The position numbers were made by a program, and so were the translations under genes. The notes under the pieces were generated by a model. The model saw nothing but the letters and a program-made list of their open reading frames with translations. It was not told the DNA's origin and searched no databases. This document shows positions 1 through 8,455 of a stretch of 64,000 nt of DNA, one piece after another. The number at the start of each line of letters is the position of its first letter. Within the stretch, counting starts at the first letter, position 1. Source of the stretch: Mycolicibacterium sphagni (lineage in GTDB: Bacteria > Actinomycetota > Actinomycetes > Mycobacteriales > Mycobacteriaceae); the NCBI RefSeq assembly GCF_002250655.1, contig NZ_NOZR01000009.1:1-64000 (forward strand), given 5' to 3'.

Positions 1-27
1 CTGCTGCTTGCTGCCGACGAACCATCG

Positions 28-53
28 AACACCCTCCAAAATTTCAGGGTGTT
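28..53 (-). terminator. Hairpin terminator of the amidohydrolase operon
   Basis: AACACCCT at 28-35 pairs perfectly with AGGGTGTT at 46-53 around a 10-nt AT-rich loop. It lies just past the stop of the last gene of the minus-strand operon, so it probably ends that transcript. There is no strong U-tract, so the call rests on the stem and its position. Confidence 0.6.
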
Positions 54-74
54 GCTTCGACCGGTTGAACCTAG

Positions 75-1352
75 TCAGTTCTCCACCAGATCCGGAATGG
101 GCTCTGCCTCCGTCAGCCAGTGCCGGCCGGCTTCGCGCGCCGCCGCCCATTTGGGGATGCTCAGCGCATCGTCCTGGCCGAGGTCGGCGGGTGTCGGGCC
201 GATCCGGTCGACCAGCGGTGCGAGAGCCTTCAGGTCGAAGTTGTAGATTTCCGCGGCGGCCAGCCCCAGCATCTGCCGTGTTTCGTCGATCGGGATGTCC
301 CAGAATGCGTGACGCAGCCATTTGCGCGTGTTCGGCCACGTCCCTTCCGGGTGGGGATAGTCGTTGCCCCACAGCATGTTCGAGACACCGATCTCGTAAC
401 GCCGGGCCAGTTCCCTGCGCTCGGTGGTGGTCGCCCCGATGAAGCAGTTGCGGTCGAAGTACTCCGAGGGCGGCATCGTCAGGTCGCCTTCGAGCAACCG
501 GCTCATCTTCTTCGCCGAGTGCTCACGCAGGAAGCGGGTGTCCATCAGCCACAGCAGATCGTTGGCCCAGAACGCACCGCACTCGGTGGCGCCCCAGCGC
601 AGTGTGGGGAAGCGTTCGAAAACTCCGGCCCACAAGGCGAACCACAGGGGCCTTGCTCCCCACCACCGCACCTCGGTGGTGTAGATGCCGAGGTGCTGCC
701 CGTAGTCCTCACTGGGCGCCGGACCGACGTGGGTGTGCACCGGCATCTGCAGGTCTTGGCACACCGCCCAGACCTTGTCGTAGCGACGATCGTGGTAGGG
801 CGGGTAATCACCCCACAGCACCGGGATCAGGATCCCACCACGCAGGCCGGAATCGGCTGCACGTTTGATCTCGGCGACAGCCGCATCGACGTCGGCGAGG
901 ATCGGAATCACCGCGACCCCGGCCCGCCGCTCCGGGCTGTGACTGCACAGCTCGGCCAGCCACCGGTTGTGGGCGCGTGCCCCGGCCATCGCACGGCCCG
1001 GATCAAGGTTGCCCGACTGTCCCAGGCCGGCCCCGAAAGGAGCCCCGGCAACACCGGTCACGGCATCGGCGTCGGGGAAGATGACCTCACCGGCCACGCC
1101 GTCGCCGTCGAGTTCCTTATCCCGTTGTGCGACATCCCATCCGCCGGCGATGCCTTCGCCGTGTTCGTCGAACCACTGTTCGGCAAACTCCTCGTCGATG
1201 AACCCGCCGGCCTGTGATGCCGCGACTTTCTCGGCGAGGTAGGCCTCGAAGTCTTCGCGATATTCGGGGTCGACGTACTCGCGGTACTGCTCGGTAGGGA
1301 GCTCGGCGTGGGTGTCGGCCGAGATGATGACGTACGGGTCCAGGGTCGCCAT
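75..1352 (-). CDS. Amidohydrolase family protein (ACMSD-like TIM barrel)
   Basis: This 425-residue protein looks like an Amidohydrolase_2 (PF04909) metal-dependent hydrolase or decarboxylase. The first strand ends in SADTH, the family's DxH metal motif. VHTHVG in the middle supplies a metal His, and WGNDYPHPEG near residue 330 carries the late Asp. Members of this group hydrolyse or decarboxylate carboxylated ring compounds; the substrate here cannot be read from sequence. It is the last gene of a four-gene operon, 15 bp after a paralogous amidohydrolase with the same overall architecture. The two differ clearly in the N-terminal 100 residues, which suggests different substrates or a heteromer. 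The ATG start is preceded by a GAAAGGA-like ribosome site. Confidence 0.85.
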   Translation of the reverse strand: MATLDPYVIISADTHAELPTEQYREYVDPEYREDFEAYLAEKVAASQAGGFIDEEFAEQWFDEHGEGIAGGWDVAQRDKELDGDGVAGEVIFPDADAVTGVAGAPFGAGLGQSGNLDPGRAMAGARAHNRWLAELCSHSPERRAGVAVIPILADVDAAVAEIKRAADSGLRGGILIPVLWGDYPPYHDRRYDKVWAVCQDLQMPVHTHVGPAPSEDYGQHLGIYTTEVRWWGARPLWFALWAGVFERFPTLRWGATECGAFWANDLLWLMDTRFLREHSAKKMSRLLEGDLTMPPSEYFDRNCFIGATTTERRELARRYEIGVSNMLWGNDYPHPEGTWPNTRKWLRHAFWDIPIDETRQMLGLAAAEIYNFDLKALAPLVDRIGPTPADLGQDDALSIPKWAAAREAGRHWLTEAEPIPDLVEN

Positions 1353-1367
1353 GGTGCTGTCCTTTCG

Positions 1368-2582
1368 CTACCAGGTTCGGATGGGGTCGGGCTCGAAGAC
1401 GGTGCTGCTCGCACCTGCAGGTACCGCGACCAGCGGCTCGGCGACGTCGGCTACGGTCGGGCCGATTCGGTCGGTGAGGGGTTTGAGCGCGGCCAGGTCG
1501 AAGCCGTAGACGGCCGCCGCGTTGCCACCGAGCATGGCCGCCACCTCCTCGGCCGGGACGTCAGAGAATGTGTAGCGCAACGCTTCTCGGGTGAACTCAC
1601 CGGTCCCTTCAAGGTGCGGGTAGTCACTGCCCCACATGATGCGGTCGACGCCGATGTCGTGGCGTTCGGCGCACTCGACGGGCCGCATGAAGCTGGCGCC
1701 CACGTAGCACTGGCGGGCCCAGAACTCGCTGGGCTTCAGCGACAGCGAGCCGGCGGTGGGGCCGGCGAAGCGGGCGATCGCCGAGCCTTCTCGTGAATAG
1801 CGGTCTGCCGCGACGTCGAGTGAGTCCAGCGTTGCCGGTATCCACCCGGCGCCCTGCTCGGTGAAGACCACGGTGAGCTCGGGATGGCGATCCATGACGC
1901 CGCTGAAGATCAGGTGCCAGAGCGCACGGTGAGCGAACCAGTGCGTCTCGTACACCCAGATCGCGAACGAGCTGCCCCATCCGTCGAGCGGGCTCGGTCC
2001 GGCGTTGCCGCCGTGGTGGTTGATCACGACGCCCGACTCGGCGCATGCGGTCCAGAGCGGTTCCCAATGTTCGGCGTAGAGCTGCGGGATGACCGACCCC
2101 GGCGGGATTCCGGGCAGCAGAACACCACCGCGCAGACCGAGTTTGGCGATCTGCTTCACCTCCGCGATCGCTTCGTCGAGGTCTTGGAGCATGACCTGGC
2201 CCACCCCGGCGCGCCGCTCGGGCGACAGGGAACAGAAGTCGGCCAGCCAGCGGTTGTGTGCACGCAGGCCGGCGCAGCGCAGTTCCAATTCACGGGCGGT
2301 CTCCGGTGGGGTGGCCGCCAGGCTCGATGATGGAAAGAACGGCGGGATGGTGTTGGGGTAGATCACCTCCCCTGCGATGCCCTCTTTGTCCAAATCGGCA
2401 TTGCGGCGCTCACTGTCCCAATTGCGCTCGGCGTCGGCGTCGGCGAGGTCGGCGAACGGGTTGACGTATGCCTTTGCCCAGCTGTCGAATTCGTCCCTGA
2501 ATACCGAGTCGAGATAATCGCGGTAGTCGAGTAGGTCAGCGCCGGCATGGCAGTCAGCCGAGATGACGGTGTAGCGGTCCAT
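1368..2582 (-). CDS. Amidohydrolase family protein (second paralogue)
   Basis: This 404-residue protein is a paralogue of the next gene downstream and an Amidohydrolase_2-type TIM barrel. It starts with ISADCHAGADL, the N-terminal metal-binding DxH. INHHGGNAG contributes the mid-barrel His, and MWGSDYPHLEG near the C-terminus carries the metal Asp. Both copies share the 'RAHNRWLA' and 'SPERRAG' signatures typical of the mycobacterial branch. Three bases separate it from the acetoacetate-decarboxylase-like gene, so the two are surely cotranscribed. The likely role is hydrolysis or decarboxylation of a cyclic or acyl intermediate made by the SDR and decarboxylase of the same operon. That role is inferred from context only. 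Confidence 0.85.
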   Translation of the reverse strand: MDRYTVISADCHAGADLLDYRDYLDSVFRDEFDSWAKAYVNPFADLADADAERNWDSERRNADLDKEGIAGEVIYPNTIPPFFPSSSLAATPPETARELELRCAGLRAHNRWLADFCSLSPERRAGVGQVMLQDLDEAIAEVKQIAKLGLRGGVLLPGIPPGSVIPQLYAEHWEPLWTACAESGVVINHHGGNAGPSPLDGWGSSFAIWVYETHWFAHRALWHLIFSGVMDRHPELTVVFTEQGAGWIPATLDSLDVAADRYSREGSAIARFAGPTAGSLSLKPSEFWARQCYVGASFMRPVECAERHDIGVDRIMWGSDYPHLEGTGEFTREALRYTFSDVPAEEVAAMLGGNAAAVYGFDLAALKPLTDRIGPTVADVAEPLVAVPAGASSTVFEPDPIRTW

Positions 2583-2585
2583 GGG

Positions 2586-3389
2586 CTATACCCGCGTCGG
2601 CTCGGGCTTCGGGGCGGCGAGCAGGGCCACGTCGTCGTAGCGCTGGTGCACGTACGGCAAAAGCCATTCCTGCGGTACCTGTTGTGCGATCCGCCCGACC
2701 TGGACGGTCCGGCGACGACACCACGTGATCGACCTGATCGCACGGATTGCGATGTCGGCCACCGGATCCAGCGGCGACTCCCCCAACTCGATGGTGCCGT
2801 CGATGGTCTCCAGCAGCTCGTAGTGCCGGTGGTATTCGCCGTAGACCAGGTGGGGGTCGGTGATGCCGTCCCCGTCGGGGGCGCGCAGGAACTTGAAGTA
2901 GAACTCGGTGTTGACCTGGTCGGGCGGCAGCTCCGCCGGGCCGCTGATCCTTCCGGTGACGGTGATGAGGCGATACCCCAGTCGGGTGACGCTGGCGGTG
3001 ACACTCTTCCCGTCGCGTTCAACGGAGATGTCGGCCAGTTTCTTGGGTTCGCCGAAGGTTTCGCGTCCACCCGTGACGGACTGCTCGGTGGACTGGGGCA
3101 TGAACAGCGGATAGTCGCCCTGGACGTCGCCGTGCCGGGCCGTCACCGAGAACACCGCCGACCCGAACGGCGGTCTGCCCTCGATCTGGACCCGCTGAAG
3201 CTGGATGCGCACCAGGGGTTCGGCCGCCGGTTCGAGGGGTTTCGGGAGGACCGCGGCGACGATCTCGGGATCGGTCAGGTAGGTGACAGTGACGGCCTCG
3301 GTGGCGATGGGCGCCTTGGTGGCGTCGATCTCGTGATCGACGCGGGCTTGTGGTGGGCGGGGCCCATAGCGAATGACTTTGGTGCTCAA
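2586..3389 (-). CDS. Acetoacetate decarboxylase family protein
   Basis: This 267-residue protein has the acetoacetate-decarboxylase-like fold (PF06314). The key segment is GRETFGEPKKLADI near residue 115, which holds the lysine pair used by true acetoacetate decarboxylase for Schiff-base chemistry. Many actinobacterial relatives act on other beta-keto or enol substrates, so acetone formation should not be assumed. I place the start at a TTG whose bases overlap the TGA stop of the upstream SDR (TTGA), 7 nt after a GGAGG. The reading frame stays open much further upstream, but that part is antisense-like sequence inside the SDR gene. The tight overlap implies translational coupling. Confidence 0.8.
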   Translation of the reverse strand: MSTKVIRYGPRPPQARVDHEIDATKAPIATEAVTVTYLTDPEIVAAVLPKPLEPAAEPLVRIQLQRVQIEGRPPFGSAVFSVTARHGDVQGDYPLFMPQSTEQSVTGGRETFGEPKKLADISVERDGKSVTASVTRLGYRLITVTGRISGPAELPPDQVNTEFYFKFLRAPDGDGITDPHLVYGEYHRHYELLETIDGTIELGESPLDPVADIAIRAIRSITWCRRRTVQVGRIAQQVPQEWLLPYVHQRYDDVALLAAPKPEPTRV

Positions 3390-4333
3390 GGTTTTCCTCC
3401 TTCGGTCTCGGAGCTGCTCTCGGCGTGCTTGCCGAGGACGTCGACCAGGTAGTCCGGTGCGCCGCGAGCCAGGATCGACGCCGCCTTGGCGCTCACCACC
3501 TGGTCGGACGGCGCCGGCAGGCCCATCATCCAGAAGCTGTCCGCCCGGATTCCCTCGAGGACCTGGTCGGCGACCGTCTCGAGAGGCGTGAATTCGACGT
3601 GGACACCGGCAGATTCGAAGCGGTCCAAAACCTTGTCCAGTGTCTGGGCGGGAGTTCGGCGCTCCTGGGTGGCGGCGTACTGCTGCGGCCGGTGCCGCCA
3701 CGACTCCCAGATGCCGGTGTTCAGGAAGCCGCCGGGGAACAGCACGTGGGCACGTACCCCCGTGCCGGTCATCTCCAGATGCGTGTACAGGCTTTCGGTC
3801 AGGCAGAGCACCGCGGCCTTGGTCATCGGGTAGACGGCCGTGGCAGGTCCGCCCATCGCGCCCCTGGCGAGCGGCGCGAATCCGCCGTTACCCGAACAGG
3901 TATTGACCACGTGCCCGTCACCCTGCTCGAGCAGGATGGGCACGAAGGCCTTGATGCCGTGGATGACGCCAAGCACGTTGACGTCGATTCCCCAGCGCCA
4001 GTCGGCGAGATCGTGCTCCCACATGTAGCCCTCGGAGACCCCGCCGGTGCCTGCGTTGTTGCAGACCACATGCACGGCGCCGAAATGGGCCACCACCTGT
4101 TTGGCCAGCGACTCGACCGAGGAGTAGTCGGTGACATCGGTGACCACGCCGAGGGCCTCGATGCCTTCGTCGGTGAGAACCCTCGTTGCCTCGTCGAGCG
4201 GTTCGGCGAGGACGTCGGCCAGCACGACCTTCATGCCCTCCTGGCCGAATCGCCTGCCCATGGCTCGGCCGATGCCGCCGGCGCCCCCGGTCACGACGGC
4301 CACTTTGCCTCGTAGGTCCCTCATTGTGGCCAT
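3386..4333 (-). CDS. Short-chain dehydrogenase/reductase (SDR)
   Basis: This is a classical NAD(P)-dependent SDR of about 315 residues. It has the glycine-rich TGGAGGIGRAMG nucleotide site at the N-terminus, the NNAGTG motif, a catalytic YPMTK (YxxxK) and the usual Ser-containing strand before it. It is the first gene of the operon and lies divergent from an IclR regulator. I chose the ATG at 4333 (MATMRDLRG); a GTG at 4339 and an ATG at 4324 are alternatives. A TTATAC -10 candidate at 4353-4348 suggests a leaderless or nearly leaderless message. Its C-terminal region is longer than in minimal SDRs (about 250 residues). Its likely task is oxidation of an alcohol before the decarboxylase and hydrolases act. 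Confidence 0.85.
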   Translation of the reverse strand: MATMRDLRGKVAVVTGGAGGIGRAMGRRFGQEGMKVVLADVLAEPLDEATRVLTDEGIEALGVVTDVTDYSSVESLAKQVVAHFGAVHVVCNNAGTGGVSEGYMWEHDLADWRWGIDVNVLGVIHGIKAFVPILLEQGDGHVVNTCSGNGGFAPLARGAMGGPATAVYPMTKAAVLCLTESLYTHLEMTGTGVRAHVLFPGGFLNTGIWESWRHRPQQYAATQERRTPAQTLDKVLDRFESAGVHVEFTPLETVADQVLEGIRADSFWMMGLPAPSDQVVSAKAASILARGAPDYLVDVLGKHAESSSETEGGKP

Positions 4334-4347
4334 CGTCACATGGTCGC

Positions 4348-4379
4348 GTATAACACCGCAAGGAGTCGCACTATGCGAC
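4348..4379. promoter_or_regulatory. IclR operator with divergent promoters
   Basis: GTCGCA-CTA-TGCGAC at 4365-4379 is a perfect 6-bp inverted repeat with a 3-bp spacer, the 15-bp size usual for IclR sites. A partial second copy (TGGTCGC) lies near 4341-4347. On the plus strand TATAAC (4349-4354) can serve as the -10 of the regulator, which puts the operator just after its start point. On the minus strand TTATAC (4353-4348) can serve the SDR operon, which puts the operator over its -35. One bound site could therefore control both directions. Confidence 0.65.
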
Positions 4380-4388
4380 CATCCACCC

Positions 4389-5273
4389 ATGGCTCCCCGT
4401 CCCTCCCCGCAGACCGAGCGGGTCGTGGACCTGTTCGAACAGCTGGCCGGCGACGGGAGCCGGGGGATGACATTGGCCGAGGTGTCGCGTCATTTGAGCG
4501 TCCACAAGGCAAGTTGCCACTCGATGCTGTCGGAGCTGTTGCGGGCCGGCTGGCTGCTGCGTGACCCGGTGCGCAAGACGTATCACCTGGGCCCGGCGCT
4601 GGTGCGTCTCGGGCGCGAAGCGGCCGGCCGCTATCCGGCACTGGTGTTGGCGCGCTCCGCGATGGCCGAACTGTCGGCGGCGACGGGCGCTCATTGCGTC
4701 GCCTTCTTGGTGGACGAGGACCATTCGACCGTCGTCGATCAGATCCGCAGCAGCCACGGCGGCGGCCACCCGATGCCAATCGGTACCCAGATTCCGCACC
4801 GTCCGCCGTATGGGGCGTCGACCGTCGCGTGGCGAGAGCCGGGCGTTCGGGAGCGCTGGCTGGCCACCCTGCCCGACGACGTGCGTGATCGCTACCGCCA
4901 GGCGATCGCCAACGCCAATGAGCGTGGCTACGCGGTCGGCCTGCACATCCTGCCCGATCTGCGGCTCCAGGAGCTGGCGCTGGTGGTCCGCAGCGCCGAG
5001 GTGCGCTCAACCCGGCTGAGCCAACTGGCGCAGGCCTTGACCGACGAACTCATCCACCAGGAGGAGTGGTTCCCGGTCAGCCTCGCGCCGGACGCCACCT
5101 ACACGGTGAGCCACATCGACTCCCCGATCCTCGGGCCGGATTCCCGCATCGCGCTGATGCTCAGCCTGGTGCCCAGCGCAGAACCAATGAGCGGTGCCGC
5201 GGTGACCCGCATGGGTAGCCAGCTTGCTGAGCTGACAAGCCGGTTGAGTGCCACATTAAACGACGACGTGTAA
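4389..5273 (+). CDS. IclR-family transcriptional regulator
   Basis: This 294-residue protein has the IclR layout. A winged helix-turn-helix lies at about residues 12-70 (TLAEVSRHLSVHKASCHSMLSELLRAGWL), followed by an effector domain with FLVDEDHSTVVDQI and GTQIPHRPPYGAS. It is divergent from the SDR, decarboxylase and amidohydrolase operon, and the palindrome between them is its probable target. The ATG at 4389 is the only plausible start in frame that keeps the HTH intact. The ligand is probably the pathway substrate or an intermediate, but it cannot be named. Confidence 0.9.
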   Translation: MAPRPSPQTERVVDLFEQLAGDGSRGMTLAEVSRHLSVHKASCHSMLSELLRAGWLLRDPVRKTYHLGPALVRLGREAAGRYPALVLARSAMAELSAATGAHCVAFLVDEDHSTVVDQIRSSHGGGHPMPIGTQIPHRPPYGASTVAWREPGVRERWLATLPDDVRDRYRQAIANANERGYAVGLHILPDLRLQELALVVRSAEVRSTRLSQLAQALTDELIHQEEWFPVSLAPDATYTVSHIDSPILGPDSRIALMLSLVPSAEPMSGAAVTRMGSQLAELTSRLSATLNDDV

Positions 5274-5327
5274 CTCCTGTGTGCTTGAGACCGAATACAT
5301 TTCAGCGAGCGAAGGAGGAATGTCCCG

Positions 5328-5822
5328 GTGTCCAAGCGCGTGTTGGCCGTCATCGCCGGCTTGACGCTGCCCGTCGTCCTGAACGTCGCACCGGCCAATG
5401 CTGATCCGCTGCCCGATTTCTGCGTGCCGCCCAGCGTCGCGGACAACGTGTGCACCGCGCGCCTTTCGTCAGTGACAGCTGACGCCATCAACGGGACGAT
5501 CACCGGCAAGCCTGTCGGCGGCGGAACGGCGATTACCCTTGCGGGACAAGGGGATGCGTACCTGAAGTCCACGGGATTCGGGGATCATCCGCCTGAACCC
5601 GTTCAGCATTGGGACGCCACCATCGACAGCACGGGAAATCTCAATGTCGATCAGTTCGATCCCAATTGGTACGGCAACGCCAAGGCTCGCGCATTCATGC
5701 CCAGGACCCTCAACGACCTCGCCACCCAGTTCCCGCCGAATGTCCTGTTAGTCCGGTTCACGCCTGACGACACCGAGCCGGGCACCTTTCGACTGGTATC
5801 AATTCAGCCGACCGCTCCGTAA
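5328..5822 (+). CDS. Small secreted protein of unknown function
   Basis: This 164-residue protein starts at a GTG preceded by GAAGGAGGA. It begins with a clear Sec signal peptide (MSKRVLAVIAGLTLPVVLNVA, then PANA before the likely cleavage site near residue 25). The mature part has two Cys residues close to its N-terminus (DFCVPPSVADNVC), which may form a disulfide, and beta-rich sequence ending in a TFRLVSIQPT strand. I recognise no family. It stands alone, 54 bp after the IclR gene and nearly touching the convergent HNH gene. Confidence 0.8.
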   Translation: MSKRVLAVIAGLTLPVVLNVAPANADPLPDFCVPPSVADNVCTARLSSVTADAINGTITGKPVGGGTAITLAGQGDAYLKSTGFGDHPPEPVQHWDATIDSTGNLNVDQFDPNWYGNAKARAFMPRTLNDLATQFPPNVLLVRFTPDDTEPGTFRLVSIQPTAP

Positions 5823-5830
5823 GAGCCGAC

Positions 5831-7066
5831 CTAGTTGTCTGGTGGTGGTTTGGGTTCATAGGGGTGGTACCACTTCCATTGGGCGCGTTCGCCGGTGGGT
5901 CCCGGCCATGGTGGAACATCTGGTGGTGGGTGGTTGGGTGGCCGGGCCAGTGATCCTGGGGTGAGGGGGTCGCCGTCACTGTCGAGGATGGTGAGGTGGT
6001 CGGCGGGGCCGGTGATGGTGATGTCACCGCGGTGATGGGCCCGGTGGTGATACGGGCACAGCAGCACCAGGTTGGACAGTTCGGTGGGGCCGCCGTCTTC
6101 CCAATGGATGATGTGGTGGGCGTGCAGGCCGCGGGTGGCACCACAGCCCGGGACCGCACACATGCTGTCGCGGTGCTCGAGGGCGCGGCGCAGCCGCCGG
6201 CTGATGGTGCGAGTCGTGCGCCCGGCGCCGATCGGTTGGCCGTCGCGTTCGAACCACACCTCACAGGTGGCATCACAGGTCAGGTAGTGGCGGTCGCCAT
6301 CGGAGAGCAGCGGCCCCACATGCAGGGCGGCCATGCGCTGTTCGACATCGACGTGCACGACCACGGTGGTGCGCTGTGCGTGCGGGCGGCGCGCCACCTC
6401 GCTATCCCAGCCGGCTTCGACCAAGCTCATGAACGCATCCACGATGGTGGGGAACGGCGGCGCCTGAGCACCCATGGTCTCCCCGTCGCCGTGATCGTCG
6501 TGAAAGTCGGCGACCAACGCATCCCGGAGCGACTGCAGGGCCGCATCGAAGGTGGCAGCCTCGTCGTGGGGCAAGGTGATCCGCCAACTCGTCGACTCCT
6601 CACCCAAGGTCTTGTGGATCGAGCGCGGCGGGTCGGGTTGGGGATCAGGTTTGGGCGGCCGCGGCTCCAACTTCACCGCGGTCCGCAACTGACTAACCGT
6701 CGCCACCGACGCCAACTGTGCGTAATGCTCATCAGAACCATCGGCGGCCCGGGCGGCGATCACCCCGACCTGATCCACCGACAACCGCCCCTCACGCAAC
6801 GCCGCCACACAACGCGGAAACTCGTCAATACGATGCGCCACCGCCGCGATCGATTGAGCATTCGCTGTGGTGGTACCCAGTTTCCAGGCCACCACCGCGG
6901 CCACCGACCGCGCCCCTGTCATTCCACACAGATTGCCGTGATCCAACTCAGCCACCAGGTCCACGATCCGACCATCAATCGCATTACGCGCACCGGCCAA
7001 CTCCGCCAACTCCTCAAACACCCGCTCGAGACGCTCAACAGGCATCAGCTCAGCGGTCGAGGACAT
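5831..7066 (-). CDS. DUF222/13E12-type HNH endonuclease-domain protein
   Basis: This 411-residue protein belongs to the actinobacterial 13E12 repeat family. An N-terminal helical DUF222 region is followed by a C-terminal HNH module (CAVPGCGATRGLHAHHIIHWEDGGPT, then NLVLLCPYHHRAHH) with both Cys pairs and the catalytic His present. The frame extends 39 codons further upstream, but MSSTAELMPVERLERVFEEL is the family's usual N-terminus, so I start at 7066. The family occurs in many copies in mycobacterial genomes and is often linked to REP13E12 elements. No flanking repeats or att sites are visible here. Its in vivo function is not established. Confidence 0.88.
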   Translation of the reverse strand: MSSTAELMPVERLERVFEELAELAGARNAIDGRIVDLVAELDHGNLCGMTGARSVAAVVAWKLGTTTANAQSIAAVAHRIDEFPRCVAALREGRLSVDQVGVIAARAADGSDEHYAQLASVATVSQLRTAVKLEPRPPKPDPQPDPPRSIHKTLGEESTSWRITLPHDEAATFDAALQSLRDALVADFHDDHGDGETMGAQAPPFPTIVDAFMSLVEAGWDSEVARRPHAQRTTVVVHVDVEQRMAALHVGPLLSDGDRHYLTCDATCEVWFERDGQPIGAGRTTRTISRRLRRALEHRDSMCAVPGCGATRGLHAHHIIHWEDGGPTELSNLVLLCPYHHRAHHRGDITITGPADHLTILDSDGDPLTPGSLARPPNHPPPDVPPWPGPTGERAQWKWYHPYEPKPPPDN

Positions 7067-7224
7067 GACACCATCATCGCAGCCAGGTCCGACAAAAAAC
7101 GACCGCCGGGACGTCATCTGCCAAGCAGCACAACCGGATTGCTCGTCGGACACGATCCGACTAACCACCGAGTGGGATGTCAACGACCGACTTTGTCGAC
7201 AACCGCCGTATCAGGGGTGATTGG

Positions 7225-7695
7225 ATGGCAATCATGACGGAATCCAATACCAGTGGCGACGCGGCGTCCTCAGAGGGCACCGTGACCGTCGTCGAGACGG
7301 GCGCGGGAACCTACACCCAAAGGATCACGGCGGGTAGGCATCAGCTATTCGCGGACGAACCGCAGCCGATCGGTCAGGACGCCGGGCCGACGCCCTACGA
7401 CCTGCTGCTGGCCGGCCTCGGGGCGTGCACATCGATGACGGTGCGGATGTACGCCAACCTTAAGGGCTGGCCACTTGAGCGCGTCGAGGTGTCGTTGCGG
7501 CACAAGCGCATTCACGCTGAAGACTGCGCCCACTGTGAAACCACCAAGGGCTGGATCAGTCACATCGATCGAACCATCACCTTGGTCGGCGATCTCGACG
7601 ACACTCAACGTCAGCGACTTCTCGCGATCGCCGAGCGATGTCCTGTCCATCAGACCCTGACATCCGAGGTCGACGTCGCCACGACGCTGGCGTGA
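7225..7695 (+). CDS. OsmC-family protein
   Basis: This protein of about 156 residues has the OsmC/YhfA fold. Both redox cysteines are in their usual settings: [14 protein letters not shown] in the first half and [14 protein letters not shown] near the C-terminus. OsmC proteins are thiol-dependent peroxidases, and the YhfA branch is less well characterised. An insertion ([18 protein letters not shown]) places two more Cys between them, as often seen in the YhfA-type branch. I chose the ATG at 7225 because AGGGGTGA lies 4 nt upstream; an ATG at 7177 in frame is possible but lacks a ribosome site. It is monocistronic. Confidence 0.85.
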   Translation: MAIMTESNTSGDAASSEGTVTVVETGAGTYTQRITAGRHQLFADEPQPIGQDAGPTPYDLLLAGLGACTSMTVRMYANLKGWPLERVEVSLRHKRIHAEDCAHCETTKGWISHIDRTITLVGDLDDTQRQRLLAIAERCPVHQTLTSEVDVATTLA

Positions 7696-7724
7696 AAACA
7701 CCATCGACTTCGATATCGAGACGG

Positions 7725-8177
7725 CTAACGACGAATACACTTCCTTATCAGGATGTTTGAACTCTTGAGGCCGACTTTGCCGGGTGCCTGCGGCGTCACA
7801 ATCAACGGAAATGAATGGTCGGTCTCAGTGGAATTGAAATCGTCGTAGAGGCGCACTCGATACGTGCCCGGCTTCGTAGCGATGAAGGCTAAATGCAGCA
7901 CCCGGACCCCGACTTTGCACGGCTGGCCCTCGACGTCCGGCCAATGCCAGAAGATCTCGACGGTACCGCGCCGCGCTCCGTCCGGATCGTGGGCGACTGC
8001 GTACAAGTGCGGGTCATGATCTGAGCCGCTTTCGGCCCACACCGACAGAACAATCGGAATCTGAACCCCGATCGGAAACTCGTTGACAGAGAACGTCGAC
8101 ATCGGAAGTCCAATGGCATTTACGCCTGAGCTACTGTCAATCGCTCTCACGACTGGCACAAAGGCCGAGACATGCAT
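7725..8177 (-). CDS. Hypothetical protein, DUF6941-like
   Basis: This is a 150-residue protein without signal peptide. The pattern (an N-terminal VVRAIDSSSGVNAIG strand-turn, a central HDPDGARRG, then LAFIATKPGTYRVRLYDD and a last HSFPLIV strand) resembles the small beta-sandwich DUF6941 family as I remember it. That assignment is an inference by eye. The start could be the ATG at 8177 or one at 8102 (MSTFSVNEF); the longer form keeps the first strand. It faces away from the secreted Pro/Trp-rich gene across a roughly 280-bp intergenic region. No function can be proposed. Confidence 0.6.
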   Translation of the reverse strand: MHVSAFVPVVRAIDSSSGVNAIGLPMSTFSVNEFPIGVQIPIVLSVWAESGSDHDPHLYAVAHDPDGARRGTVEIFWHWPDVEGQPCKVGVRVLHLAFIATKPGTYRVRLYDDFNSTETDHSFPLIVTPQAPGKVGLKSSNILIRKCIRR

Positions 8178-8339
8178 GGCGACCCCCGAGTCCCACTGCT
8201 ACCCCAACAGGACGTTACCCGCACCGAAGCCCCTGAGCAGGCTCGCACAGGCAACCCGCAGGCGAAGCGAAAACACTCATGGACTAACAGGGTTCGGACA
8301 CCAAACTGCGAGCGCGGACATAGCTCATTCTTAGCTCGC

Positions 8340-8356
8340 CTAGTTAGTTTAACTAG
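8340..8356. promoter_or_regulatory. 17-bp palindrome upstream of the Pro/Trp-rich gene
   Basis: CTAGTTA-gtt-TAACTAG is a perfect 7-bp inverted repeat in an AT-rich patch, about 100 bp before the next start codon. It has the size of a dimeric repressor site. Nothing else was recognised in the 8178-8455 gap. No neighbouring regulator is an obvious partner. Confidence 0.4.
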
Positions 8357-8455
8357 CAGATGCCACCTCCGGGGAACGTAACCGGCGTCGGACCGTCAGT
8401 GGAGCAAAACCTGCAACCGCGGCCCTCGTGGCGTCGGATGGAAGGGTTGATCGAA

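Noticed and set aside
5831..7066. REP13E12 mobile element
   Set aside because: Only the DUF222/HNH gene is visible; no flanking repeats, att sites or integrase were found.
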